A stretch of DNA of 64,000 bases from a virus. The notes below the pieces were generated by a model. It did no database searches. It was not told the DNA's origin and saw nothing but the letters and a program-made list of their open reading frames with translations. The stretch lies in IMG/VR virus record IMGVR_UViG_3300047494_000112, positions 1 through 64,000 of that record; one strand, 5' to 3'. The position numbers and the translations under genes are program-made. Shown one piece after another: positions 26,662-34,864 of this stretch (position 1 is its first letter; every line of letters begins with the position of its first letter).

Positions 26662-26922
26662 TTATTTTTTGACGCCCATTGCTTTTTTGTATTTAGCATC
26701 GTGTTCCATAGCACATTGTTTGTGCATAGGTTTCATTTCTGCATCACAAGTCTTGCATTCACCTTTGTGATACTCTCTCATCATGCGATGAAATTTTGCA
26801 GCAGGTGGTGAGTTCTTTGTTAGCTTAGGAGCAGCAGCTTCAATCAAGACAGCTTTAATACCAGCATGAAGCTTGCTAGTAACAGGAATTGTAATTGTCT
26901 TGTCTTTGATAGTAATTTTCAT
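26662..26922 (-). CDS. Short Cys/His-rich protein with shared N-terminal module
   Basis: 86 residues from the ATG at 26922 (GGAG 6 nt upstream; a TTG 12 nt earlier is less likely). It begins MKITIKDKTITIPVTSKL as does the protein at 25016. The C-terminal half has HRMMREYHKGECKTCDAEMKP and MHKQCAMEHD, with C..C..C and several His, a possible metal site. It lies directly after the capsid gene. Confidence 0.6.
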   Translation of the reverse strand: MKITIKDKTITIPVTSKLHAGIKAVLIEAAAPKLTKNSPPAAKFHRMMREYHKGECKTCDAEMKPMHKQCAMEHDAKYKKAMGVKK

Positions 26923-26938
26923 GGTCAACTCCAAAAGG

Positions 26939-26966
26939 TTGGTGGAGCAGTTTCCCGCCCCACCAA
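26939..26966 (-). terminator. Hairpin after the capsid gene (weak terminator or processing site)
   Basis: TTGGTGG/CCACCAA form a 7-bp stem with a 14-nt loop immediately downstream of the capsid stop. On the minus strand it is followed by CCTTTTGG, a weak T-tract, so partial termination or mRNA protection is possible. Confidence 0.45.
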
Positions 26967-26976
26967 GTTAACCTTA

Positions 26977-28095
26977 TTAGGTAGTAGCGTTGGCGTAAAC
27001 GATACCACGAGAGTTGGCAACTGTCATTGACATTGTCTCATGCAAGTGCCAGCCACGAGCCGGAACACCATGACCTGAAGAAGAAGCATTCACTTCATTT
27101 GCAACTACAGGACCACGATCGGTGTAAGCACCAAGGAACTCAGGCGAAGTGAGCAAGTAAATGTCACCAGCGTTAAGCACCTTTTGCTGAGGAACGCGAT
27201 AAGCATCCGTAACCAGAGAGATGCCCAAAATACGGCCAATGTAGCCGGTCTGAACAACCTCGTACTGCGTTACTGGATCATAGAACGTGCCGAACGTTGT
27301 ATTGGTTGTGATAGAATTCAGAATGTTAGATGCAAAGAACAGCAGCGTAGCTGGCAGGTTCCATTGCAGCAATTCAGAACGCATCAAACCAAGGTTCTGC
27401 GGAGTAAAGCCACCAACAATTGTCAGCGGAGAGTTTGAAGCCCCAACCTGAGCCTGGAAGAGGTTAATCATGATTGCGTCTTCACGAGTCATGATTGCTT
27501 CCTGGCCTTCCATCAGTTTCTCTTCAAGAATGTCACCAGGTGATTGATAGATTTCTCTTTCTTCAACCCACAGATGAGACTCAATGTAGAACTCAGGAGG
27601 CAACAGGTACTTGTTACGAACAAGCGTAGGCTGAATTGCAGCAGCAGAAGAAGCCTGCCAAGCAAACGAAGTCTTGTACGCAAAAGGAATACGAGGAATG
27701 CTACCCTGAACAACGTCAGCGCGCATGAGGGCACGGCGCATTAAGCCTTCACGGTTAGCAGTTTCGTACAGCTCAGTACCGATTGACTGACCAATTTCCA
27801 TCCAAGCGCGGCTGTCACCAGCTTTAGTTTGATTGTAAGCGGCTGTAAGAGCCTGATGAGACTCAGCAGCAGTCAGAGTATGCTGAGGAGAAGCAGCGTT
27901 AGCTTCCTCCAAAGACATGACCTGACCATTAGACATTGCAGTAAGAAGCTCACCGACAGCGCGGAGAGCGTCATTACGATCTGAAGCATTGATCTCGCCG
28001 CCGCGGCCGACCAGCTTTTCTTTAGAGCCAGCACGGTTGATTTCCGTGGCGTGTAGTTTAGATCTACGCAACTTGATAGGTGTAATCGCGTTCAT
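26977..28095 (-). CDS. Major capsid protein (HK97 fold)
   Basis: 372 residues. The pattern fits HK97-fold capsid proteins: a charged helical N-terminal arm (residues 1-110); an A-domain/E-loop stretch with RADVVQGSIPRIPF, LPPEFYIESHLWVEEREIY and DILEEKLMEGQEAIMTREDAIMINLFQAQ; and a C-terminal spine segment TQYEVVQTGYIGRILGISLVTDAYRVPQQKVLNAGDIYLLTSPEFLGAYTDRGPV. RSKLHATEINRAG near residue 15 contains A-T-E, a possible prohead protease site. It is flanked by acidic and structural genes. Codon use here favours slightly more GC than neighbours, as often seen for highly expressed genes. Confidence 0.82.
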   Translation of the reverse strand: MNAITPIKLRRSKLHATEINRAGSKEKLVGRGGEINASDRNDALRAVGELLTAMSNGQVMSLEEANAASPQHTLTAAESHQALTAAYNQTKAGDSRAWMEIGQSIGTELYETANREGLMRRALMRADVVQGSIPRIPFAYKTSFAWQASSAAAIQPTLVRNKYLLPPEFYIESHLWVEEREIYQSPGDILEEKLMEGQEAIMTREDAIMINLFQAQVGASNSPLTIVGGFTPQNLGLMRSELLQWNLPATLLFFASNILNSITTNTTFGTFYDPVTQYEVVQTGYIGRILGISLVTDAYRVPQQKVLNAGDIYLLTSPEFLGAYTDRGPVVANEVNASSSGHGVPARGWHLHETMSMTVANSRGIVYANATT

Positions 28096-28122
28096 TGAAA
28101 ATATTCTCCTTATACCAATAGA

Positions 28123-28851
28123 TTATTTGAAATAGATGCCAAGGAACGGAATGTCCTGAGTTGGGATCTGATATACAGTGCCAGTTACCGCAGCGCCTGA
28201 ACCGCCAGTTGTGTACAAACCACCGGCTGCGCCAGTAATATTTGTAACGTTACCCGCACCCCAATACACTGAGGTATTAAAGTCTGAGGTAAATACGATA
28301 CCACGTTCAATGGAACCAACCGTGCCAGTAACAGTTGAAGGTGAGTAACCACCGGCAACACCGTCACCAACAAAGATTTCAGCTTGCTGAACAGTCAAAG
28401 CATAGCGATAAGTAACAACTACAGTTTGGCCAGCGTTAGCAGCATTAAACGTCAACGTTTGATTGTTGGTGCCACCAATTGTGTACTGCGCCGAAGTAGG
28501 AGCAGAACCTACCTGAGTCAACTGAGCGCCAGAAAGGACAACAGATACCGTTGTGGTAGCAGTAGGAACCTGGGTCAAAGTTACTGTAGGAACAGTTGAG
28601 CCAACAACAAGAGTGTCAACCCAAACGCCAGTTGAAGGGCGAGTGAAGACGTTCAAAGCACAACCAGCATAAAATGCTGAGGTGCCTGAAGTAGGCTGAA
28701 CAACGTTACCAGCACCAACAGGTGAGCCAGTGTTAGCTTGAGTTGTACCCATTACAAACTCAAGTGCAGTGCCTTCATCAAAAGCAGCAGCGTTTACATA
28801 CAGCGGCAACTCCTGAGAAAGAAGGATTTTAGTAAGGGAAAGTTCCAACAT
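28123..28851 (-). CDS. Head decoration / minor capsid protein candidate
   Basis: 242 residues, rich in Thr, Val, Gly and Ala, beta-sandwich-like. Residues ~85-155 (TVTLTQVPTATTTVSVVLSGAQLTQVGSAPTSAQYTIGGTNNQTLTFNAANAGQTVVVTYRYALTVQQ) look like an Ig-like fold. It lies directly upstream of the capsid gene, and its composition and codon use match that gene. Decoration role is inferred. SD GGAG precedes the ATG at 28851. Confidence 0.55.
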   Translation of the reverse strand: MLELSLTKILLSQELPLYVNAAAFDEGTALEFVMGTTQANTGSPVGAGNVVQPTSGTSAFYAGCALNVFTRPSTGVWVDTLVVGSTVPTVTLTQVPTATTTVSVVLSGAQLTQVGSAPTSAQYTIGGTNNQTLTFNAANAGQTVVVTYRYALTVQQAEIFVGDGVAGGYSPSTVTGTVGSIERGIVFTSDFNTSVYWGAGNVTNITGAAGGLYTTGGSGAAVTGTVYQIPTQDIPFLGIYFK

Positions 28852-28886
28852 TTCTTAAATTTCTCCTGAATAATAATCTGAAATAA

Positions 28887-30650
28887 TTATCGAGCGTTTT
28901 GAGCTTGGCGATGTCTTAAAGACGCAGCCTTGCTTTTTATGAGATTTGAGTAGTCAATATTAGATGATGCAGTAATTGGAATTACATTAGCTGCACTGGA
29001 CGGCTCGACAACATTTCCAGCCGATGCATGGACTGATACAGGAAGACTGCCTTCAGCCAAGTTTTTCGCCACTACATCACCTTGAGTAGGCTTTGCAGTC
29101 TCGAGAACATTACGCCCAACCGCGGCCGTAACGTATTTCGCAATCTCATTTCTTGAATCATAAGGTTTATCCATCAATTCAAGAGCACGAGCAATGATAG
29201 TTTTCATTAGTTCTGGACCCTGAGCTGTAAACGCTTGGTCTACCAGCAAAGAAGCATCACGAACTCCTACTTTTTTCAAAGAATCAGAAAGAGTTGAGGC
29301 GACAACGTTAGTTGCGTCTTCTTTTAAATTTTTCATTACTTCGGTAGCAGCAATAGCTAAGCATTGACGCAGGTCATCAACTAAATGACCTTTTTCATCA
29401 TTCAAAGCTTCAGTAGCAGCAAACACGCCTTCTTTGATACGTTTTTCAATTAACGCTGAAGCACGAATTGAATAGTTTAGCTGACGAACACCGAAAGAAG
29501 CCAAGTCTTTAATTAGGTTTCCTTCAGAGTTAGCTAAAACAGCATTAACTGTCTCGACCAATTTGGAAGGATTAGCAAATAACGGTTTAATGTTATCAGA
29601 AGCTTTGCTAGCTTCAAGAGCAATGTATGGCATGTAGCCAACGTCATTGACCATTGCTAAGACCATTGCCGAAGAAGTATCAATGGGAAGAACTGCCAAC
29701 ATGGCAGAATCTGAAGAGACAATTGAATGAAGAGCATCTGCAGCCGTCAAACCAATATTAACTTTGTTCTGCGCAGCTTCGTCAGCCATTCTGTTACCTT
29801 GCATCGTCGTCATGTCATCCATGTTGACAGTATTTGCTTGGGTATCATCAAGACCATCAGCATCGTTCATTTCAGAGAAATCGTCGTCATCTCCCAAATC
29901 AGATGCAGTGGCGTCCATGTCATCATCAGAATCATCATCAGAGTCATTGACTTCAGCTTCTTCATCAGGCGTTGAACCACCACCTAATTCACCTTCGTCC
30001 TCGTCTCCATAATCTTCTTCTGAGTCTTCATCTTCATCGTCGTCATCATCCATATAGTCATTTTCGCCGAGGTCTTCATCATCCTCGTCGTCATTACCGT
30101 CTTCGTCCCAATCGCCCTCATCTTCATCTTCAGAATCGCCGTCGTCATCCTCGTCATCGTCCATAGACGCTAAGATTTCAGAAGCTAAAAGCTGATCATT
30201 GAGACCGACTTTGGCATATTTGGCATCACCGTCAGATGCATCAGGCATATCATTATGCACAGCTACATCATCACCAATGTCTTCAGGCTTGATTACCTGA
30301 GGTATAACTTGTTCAGCCATTTCAGGAGCCATAGCAACAACAGAGCCGCACATTATGCAATGTGGTTTGGTTTTAGCTAAAGAATTGATTGCTTTAGCAG
30401 AAGCAAATAGAGTATGGTCACAGTTTTTGCAGTGACCGACACGCTTCATGTCATCTTCTTTTAATTCAGAAGCAGAAACAGTAATACGTGAATTAGTAAC
30501 ACGCTGCATGGCTTGCCCAACATACGGTGACATTGGAATCATGCACTCGTTGGCAATAACCTGGGCGTGTGTTTTCGGGCAACGATACATGGTCGCTTTT
30601 ACAGCTTCCTTGCTTTTTGCCGGAGAGCTGAGAAAGATTAAATCGCTCAT
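28887..30650 (-). CDS. Acidic head-core protein with zinc-ribbon-like N-terminus
   Basis: 587 residues. Residues ~20-110 hold Cys pairs (CPKTHAQVIANEC, CKNCDHTLF, CIMCGSVV) like a zinc ribbon. Residues ~165-290 are an Asp/Glu low-complexity stretch. Residues ~300-520 are helical (IKPLFANPSKLVETVNAVLANSEGNLIKDLASFG...). SRITVSASELKED has the A-S-E pattern noted in the other acidic protein. Position upstream of decoration and capsid genes and the acidic character suggest a scaffold/core or packaged protein. No known family is recognised. Confidence 0.5.
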   Translation of the reverse strand: MSDLIFLSSPAKSKEAVKATMYRCPKTHAQVIANECMIPMSPYVGQAMQRVTNSRITVSASELKEDDMKRVGHCKNCDHTLFASAKAINSLAKTKPHCIMCGSVVAMAPEMAEQVIPQVIKPEDIGDDVAVHNDMPDASDGDAKYAKVGLNDQLLASEILASMDDDEDDDGDSEDEDEGDWDEDGNDDEDDEDLGENDYMDDDDDEDEDSEEDYGDEDEGELGGGSTPDEEAEVNDSDDDSDDDMDATASDLGDDDDFSEMNDADGLDDTQANTVNMDDMTTMQGNRMADEAAQNKVNIGLTAADALHSIVSSDSAMLAVLPIDTSSAMVLAMVNDVGYMPYIALEASKASDNIKPLFANPSKLVETVNAVLANSEGNLIKDLASFGVRQLNYSIRASALIEKRIKEGVFAATEALNDEKGHLVDDLRQCLAIAATEVMKNLKEDATNVVASTLSDSLKKVGVRDASLLVDQAFTAQGPELMKTIIARALELMDKPYDSRNEIAKYVTAAVGRNVLETAKPTQGDVVAKNLAEGSLPVSVHASAGNVVEPSSAANVIPITASSNIDYSNLIKSKAASLRHRQAQNAR

Positions 30651-30718
30651 GTTAAAAAATTATCCTTTTTGAAAAAGCAGGGAATTAAATACGCAATCTT
30701 GAGATTAGCTGAGAAAAG

Positions 30719-30796
30719 GAACCACGCACAACTGAATGCGCGTGGTTCAAGGTTACCGGAGGAAACGAAACAAGCAGAACAGCTTAACTGCTTGTT
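30719..30796 (-). other. Two strong inverted repeats in the intergenic region
   Basis: The ~285-bp gap 30651-30936 has no gene I can support. Hairpin 1 (30719-30748) has a 9-bp perfect stem GAACCACGC/GCGTGGTTC and is followed on the minus strand by CTTTTCTC, a weak terminator pattern. Hairpin 2 (30769-30796) has a 9-bp stem AACAAGCAG/CTGCTTGTT, flanked farther out by GGAAAC/GTTTCC. They could end or process the transcript entering the capsid operon. Confidence 0.55.
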
Positions 30797-30874
30797 CACT
30801 TACTAAATTAGTAAAGTTTCCGTAAGATTTTGAAAGTTTTGAAATTATGCAAATCTTACCGAAATCTGACCGTA

Positions 30875-30908
30875 GGAAAAGGCGCACCAGCTTTTGCCAA
30901 TGCGCCTT
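30875..30908 (-). terminator. Terminator after the topoisomerase-like gene
   Basis: AAGGCGCA/TGCGCCTT form an 8-bp stem, followed on the minus strand by TTTTCC. It lies 29 nt past the stop of the topoisomerase-like gene, at the upstream edge of the intergenic region before the capsid block. Confidence 0.6.
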
Positions 30909-30936
30909 AATTTAGTAAATTAGATTGTATTGTCTA

Positions 30937-32862
30937 TTATTCTTCGTCTTTTGCAATTTTCTCTAAAGCTGGAGGTACAGGAACGCCTTTATCCCTAAAG
31001 AATTGAACCTGTAATTGAGGGTCTACATAGCTCTTAGCCGCGGTGCCGCCTACATTTTCCGTTGTTCCGTCTTTTTTAGTACGCTGATGACCCAATATTT
31101 GTCCAACCTTTTGAGTAATGTCTTTATAGTAATCCATTACTTGTTTAGGAGTAGGATTTTTTGCTTTCAAAGGTTTTTCAGTAATAGCTTTTTGCCATGC
31201 TGCGTTCCCAGCTGCGTGCCTAAAAGAGTGCGGATGAGCGTCTTCTAATCCAAGGTATTTCATGTAAGCTCGAATCCTACCTGAGCCTACAGTTAGACCA
31301 TTTTTGGTTACCCAAATTGGGTCATTTGGACCTTTGCCATCCTTTAATTTAAGTACATATTGAATGAAGGCGGTTTTCTCAGGTGTATCAGGTTTAATGA
31401 CATGCCTTTGGACCATTCCAGATTTAGCAGGATAAGTAATAATCAAGCTTCCAGCGGCATTTGATTTAATGTGCTTGTTTAGCCAAGTAGTAACACCGTA
31501 AGCTTTTTCCTTACCTGTCGCCGCATTGCCTGTTGAATTACCACCGATACGCGCTTGAGTCTGATATAGCGCTTCCATAATTGCACCAAAAAGCTGAGAG
31601 CCTTCATCTTTGGAACGCAAGTCTTTGCGCCATTTCTGTTGAAGCATTGGCAACTTTTCTTCTAACTCGTTTGCAGCTCTTTGCTTGTCATCATTACGTT
31701 TATTTTTAACGTGATCCATAGTTTGGAAATATTGCCAAGCAGGAGTAGTAGCAAAATTAGAACGACCACGAGCATAAAATTCTGACTGATTTTTATGCCA
31801 ATTTGGATTCATTTCCATTACTCCACCAGCCTGACCCTTGTCCAAAGGCATACCTGTATGAGTGTAAAGCTCACCTCTTTCCCCTACATTTCCAGTAAAA
31901 CCTTTAGGAATAGACCAAGAAGGAAAACCTTTTTCTTCCAATTGCTTTTTAACTTGTAGAGCAGGTAAATGAGGTTGTTGAGATGAACGAATGACATCCT
32001 GAAGTTTTGCTTTATAAGCTTTATTATGATCTAATCTTAGCTTGTTATGAATTTCAGCATCTTTTGGTGAAAGGGCTTCAACTTCTTCTTTAATCAAATA
32101 TTGTGGATTTTTTCGATCTGTTTTTTTAGCAATCCAACGCTGGTATTTAGCAATGGGAGTATTATCAATGTTTACATTAGCACTTGGATGCATTATACCT
32201 GAAAGCTTTGGATCTTTTAATACTCTAACATTTTGTGCTAGTCTATCAAAACTTTTTTCTGATTTAGATTCAGCTCTATTGTTAAAATAGGTAAAAATAT
32301 TGGCAAGAAATCTACGTAAATCAGAAGTAGCACCGGGATCAGCTAGTATTTTTGCTCTCTTTGCATACAAAGCATCACGAATAATTTTTGTCTGATCGTA
32401 AATTATTTCATAGCTAGGAAGAGGATCACCTTTTTTATCTGTTAGTTTAACATTGGGATGAGAAATTACTTTGGTTATCTTGGCAATAGGGACACGCAAA
32501 TTAACCTTAAATTGAGCAAATACATTTACTGCTGCTTGCTGCCATTCTAATATTGTTTTAATCGGTATATTTGGAGCTTCACCTTTTTCCAAATAATAAG
32601 ATAAAACAGCAAAGTATTTTAATGCAGTAATAAATTCATCTGTTGTCATACTCATTACAAAATATCCGGCTGTTAATTTAAACGTTTTAGCTTCAATCAA
32701 GGATTCCAAAACCCCCAACTTTTCAGCTAGCTTCATCAATTCACCTAGCTTGATTGTAAAAGTTGCGTCCCAAAGAGATTGCGAATTAGCTACAATAGGA
32801 TGCAATTTTTGATTGGTTTGAACCAACCTAGAGACAATCCTAGTAAATTGCTTCTCGTACAC
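30937..32862 (-). CDS. Topoisomerase IB-like protein with long N-terminal extension
   Basis: 641 residues from a GTG start with the AGGAG of the preceding repeat gene upstream. Residues ~345-630 follow bacterial/poxvirus topoisomerase IB: W...F...RGRSNFATTPAWQ...RWRKDL-like spacing, QARIGG (R438), AYGVTTWLNKHIK, TYPAKSGM (K480), HPHSFRHAAGN (R548), QILGH (H592) and SYVDP (Y612). All five catalytic positions (R, K, R, H, Y) can be named. The first ~340 residues are a helical extension I do not recognise. It would relax DNA by a 3'-phosphotyrosine; a recombinase of the same superfamily is the alternative. It is placed in the structural region, not with the replication genes. Confidence 0.72.
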   Translation of the reverse strand: MYEKQFTRIVSRLVQTNQKLHPIVANSQSLWDATFTIKLGELMKLAEKLGVLESLIEAKTFKLTAGYFVMSMTTDEFITALKYFAVLSYYLEKGEAPNIPIKTILEWQQAAVNVFAQFKVNLRVPIAKITKVISHPNVKLTDKKGDPLPSYEIIYDQTKIIRDALYAKRAKILADPGATSDLRRFLANIFTYFNNRAESKSEKSFDRLAQNVRVLKDPKLSGIMHPSANVNIDNTPIAKYQRWIAKKTDRKNPQYLIKEEVEALSPKDAEIHNKLRLDHNKAYKAKLQDVIRSSQQPHLPALQVKKQLEEKGFPSWSIPKGFTGNVGERGELYTHTGMPLDKGQAGGVMEMNPNWHKNQSEFYARGRSNFATTPAWQYFQTMDHVKNKRNDDKQRAANELEEKLPMLQQKWRKDLRSKDEGSQLFGAIMEALYQTQARIGGNSTGNAATGKEKAYGVTTWLNKHIKSNAAGSLIITYPAKSGMVQRHVIKPDTPEKTAFIQYVLKLKDGKGPNDPIWVTKNGLTVGSGRIRAYMKYLGLEDAHPHSFRHAAGNAAWQKAITEKPLKAKNPTPKQVMDYYKDITQKVGQILGHQRTKKDGTTENVGGTAAKSYVDPQLQVQFFRDKGVPVPPALEKIAKDEE

Positions 32863-32863
32863 T

Positions 32864-33499
32864 TTATTTTTCTCCTAATGCTTTTAGTCTTTGTTTTGCA
32901 GCAGTACTAACATCACCATCTTGATCTTTTAGTAAAGCTTTAGCATGGTTAGCATTTCCTTTTTCAGCTATTGCATGTCTTACATTCTCATCTGGATCTG
33001 AGACTAGCTTGTCTCTATGAGAGTCATTTCCATGCTCAGCTACTGTATGTCTTACATACCAATCTGGATCTTTAATTAGCTTGTCCCTATGAGAATCGTT
33101 TCCATGCTCAGCTACTGCTTCTCTTACATTCCAATCTGGATCTGAAACTAGCTTGTCTCTATGAGAATCATTTCCGTGTCTAGCTACTGCATATCTTACA
33201 TCTGGATCTTTATCTTTTACTAGCTTATTTCTATGGTAATCATTTCCATACTTAACTACAGTCTGTCTTACATTCTCATCTGGATCTGATACTAGCTTGT
33301 CTCTATGAGAGTCGTTTCCATTCCTAGCTACTGCATGTCTTACATTCCAATCTGGATCTTTAATTAGCTTGTCTCTATGGGAATCGTCTCCATTCTCAGC
33401 TACTGCATGTCTTACAGCCGAATCGGGATCTGATACTAGCTTATCTAAATGCTTAGGATGACCAATTTCAGCTAAAGCTTTTCTTTGCCAAATGTTCAA
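32864..33499 (-). CDS. 24-residue-repeat cassette protein, 8 repeats
   Basis: 211 residues with cores DPDSA, DPDWN, DPDEN, DKDPD, DPDWN, DPDWY, DPDEN and C-cap core DQDGD. Its N-cap is MNIWQRKALAEIGHPKHLDKL, a variant of MTPNQRQ. One unit reads GNDYHRNKL. The start overlaps the upstream gene by 4 nt, and the ending LGEK gives AGGAG 7 nt before the GTG of the topoisomerase-like gene. Confidence 0.87.
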   Translation of the reverse strand: MNIWQRKALAEIGHPKHLDKLVSDPDSAVRHAVAENGDDSHRDKLIKDPDWNVRHAVARNGNDSHRDKLVSDPDENVRQTVVKYGNDYHRNKLVKDKDPDVRYAVARHGNDSHRDKLVSDPDWNVREAVAEHGNDSHRDKLIKDPDWYVRHTVAEHGNDSHRDKLVSDPDENVRHAIAEKGNANHAKALLKDQDGDVSTAAKQRLKALGEK

Positions 33500-34659
33500 G
33501 GCACTATTCTCTTCATTTTTAATCTACTTTGAATTTTGGGATTAGAATCATTTAGAATATGTTGCTTTGACTCTCTAGGTAGGTCTTGCCATCTATCAAT
33601 TACATCATGTCTAACAACAGGATTAGCATGATGCGCCAATTTAGGCAGGTCTTCTTTTACAGTATTATCGGTAATATGGCCTAGCGTTGAAACATGTCGT
33701 TGATGGTGTAGATTAGGTAATACATGCTCAACATCTTCGTATTTAATGGGATGATTTTTGAGCAAATTATCATCAGCTGCACCCTCAATGCGTTCCAAAG
33801 AGTTGTGCTTAAACAACTCTTTGTTGTCAGTATGGTTAAGAATGTGATCAGGTGTGCTTTGTTTATTTTCATCTGTATCATTATAGACACTAGGATTACG
33901 TTTGTAGATAACATTTGGTTTAGCTGGAAAAACGTGCTCAGCCCAATCTTTTACATTTTTATGAAATTCAGGATTGGATGTACCATAAACTTTGAGATCA
34001 GCTCTTAAGATAGTTTTATGACCTGGGTGTTCAAAAGGGCGTAAAGCAACGCGAGCTACGGGATGAGATATACTAGGATCTGTTTTATGATGCAAATAAG
34101 CAACGTGAGTACCGTTTTCAATTTCGTGATGCAAGTCTTTTTTGTAGACACCTTTGTCCATATCTAAACATGAATCCCAACCTCTATCAGTGCTCATACC
34201 TGCCACATCGTAAGGATGACGTGAAATTGTTGTATCCAAATGGCTTTTACTAGCACTACGATAAGGATCATTTATATATGCTTGTTTTATCTTAACAGGC
34301 GCTTTTTGAGCTTCTAAAATTTTTCCAATTTTTAGCGAACGTTTTTTATCTGAATCTGATAAATGATGAGCAATTCCTTGTTTGTATCTATCAGGACTTG
34401 TCTCATAGCTGGTATATCTTTCTAAATAGTCTAATACATCTTTATTAGGCTTTGAAGAAGAATGTACAATATTATTAGGCAATTTTAACCGTGTTTTATT
34501 TCCGAATACGTGATCCGAGATAGGCTTGGTAATTTCTGTGTAATGATTTTTTCTTGAAGCTGAGTCTTGAGCTGGATAAGTTTCAGGACGAATCCAAGTG
34601 CTGACTTTTTTCTTTTGCTTTGGTGTAAGGTCAGCAGTAACCTTAATCATGTTTGACAT
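33496..34659 (-). CDS. Unknown head-region protein with degenerate repeat-like C-terminus
   Basis: About 387 residues; starts at 34674 (GTG), 34659 (ATG) and 34650 (ATG) are all possible and none has a clear SD. The centre has MSTDRGWDSCLDMDKGVYKKDLHHEIENGTHVAYL and HPVARVALRPFEHPGHKTILRADLKVYGTSNPEFHKNVKDW, a compact alpha/beta domain with conserved-looking Trp/Cys/Asp. The last ~70 residues (LAHHANPVVRHDVIDRWQDL, LNDSNPKIQSRLK) resemble a worn form of the 24-residue repeat. It is followed directly by a repeat cassette. No function assigned. Confidence 0.5.
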   Translation of the reverse strand: MSNMIKVTADLTPKQKKKVSTWIRPETYPAQDSASRKNHYTEITKPISDHVFGNKTRLKLPNNIVHSSSKPNKDVLDYLERYTSYETSPDRYKQGIAHHLSDSDKKRSLKIGKILEAQKAPVKIKQAYINDPYRSASKSHLDTTISRHPYDVAGMSTDRGWDSCLDMDKGVYKKDLHHEIENGTHVAYLHHKTDPSISHPVARVALRPFEHPGHKTILRADLKVYGTSNPEFHKNVKDWAEHVFPAKPNVIYKRNPSVYNDTDENKQSTPDHILNHTDNKELFKHNSLERIEGAADDNLLKNHPIKYEDVEHVLPNLHHQRHVSTLGHITDNTVKEDLPKLAHHANPVVRHDVIDRWQDLPRESKQHILNDSNPKIQSRLKMKRIVP

Positions 34660-34864
34660 CTTGAGTGGTTGCACCTCTAGAAATTAATGCTTCAGCAGTA
34701 TTTTGATGCTTTAAAGCCAATTTTTGGTGGTGATTAAAAATTGCCTGAAATTGACTACCGTGAGGCAACAAATGATCCTTGCAAAGCTGGCATTGCTCAT
34801 GGTGATGCCTAGCATTCGAGGCGTGGTATAAAGCTAAATTTGAAATTAGTTCTTTGTTATTCAT
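34643..34864 (-). CDS. Small His-rich helical protein
   Basis: 73 residues with many His at helical spacing: LALYHASNARHHHEQCQLCKDHLLPHG and FNHHQKLALKHQNTAEA. A C..C pair (CQLC) with nearby His could bind metal. It overlaps the DNA-binding gene upstream and the unknown gene downstream. Related in pattern to other His-rich proteins in the head region. Confidence 0.55.
   Translation of the reverse strand: MNNKELISNLALYHASNARHHHEQCQLCKDHLLPHGSQFQAIFNHHQKLALKHQNTAEALISRGATTQDVKHD

Noticed and set aside
29764-30012. Plus-strand Ser-rich frame
   Set aside because: Antisense of the Asp/Glu low-complexity region in the acidic head protein.
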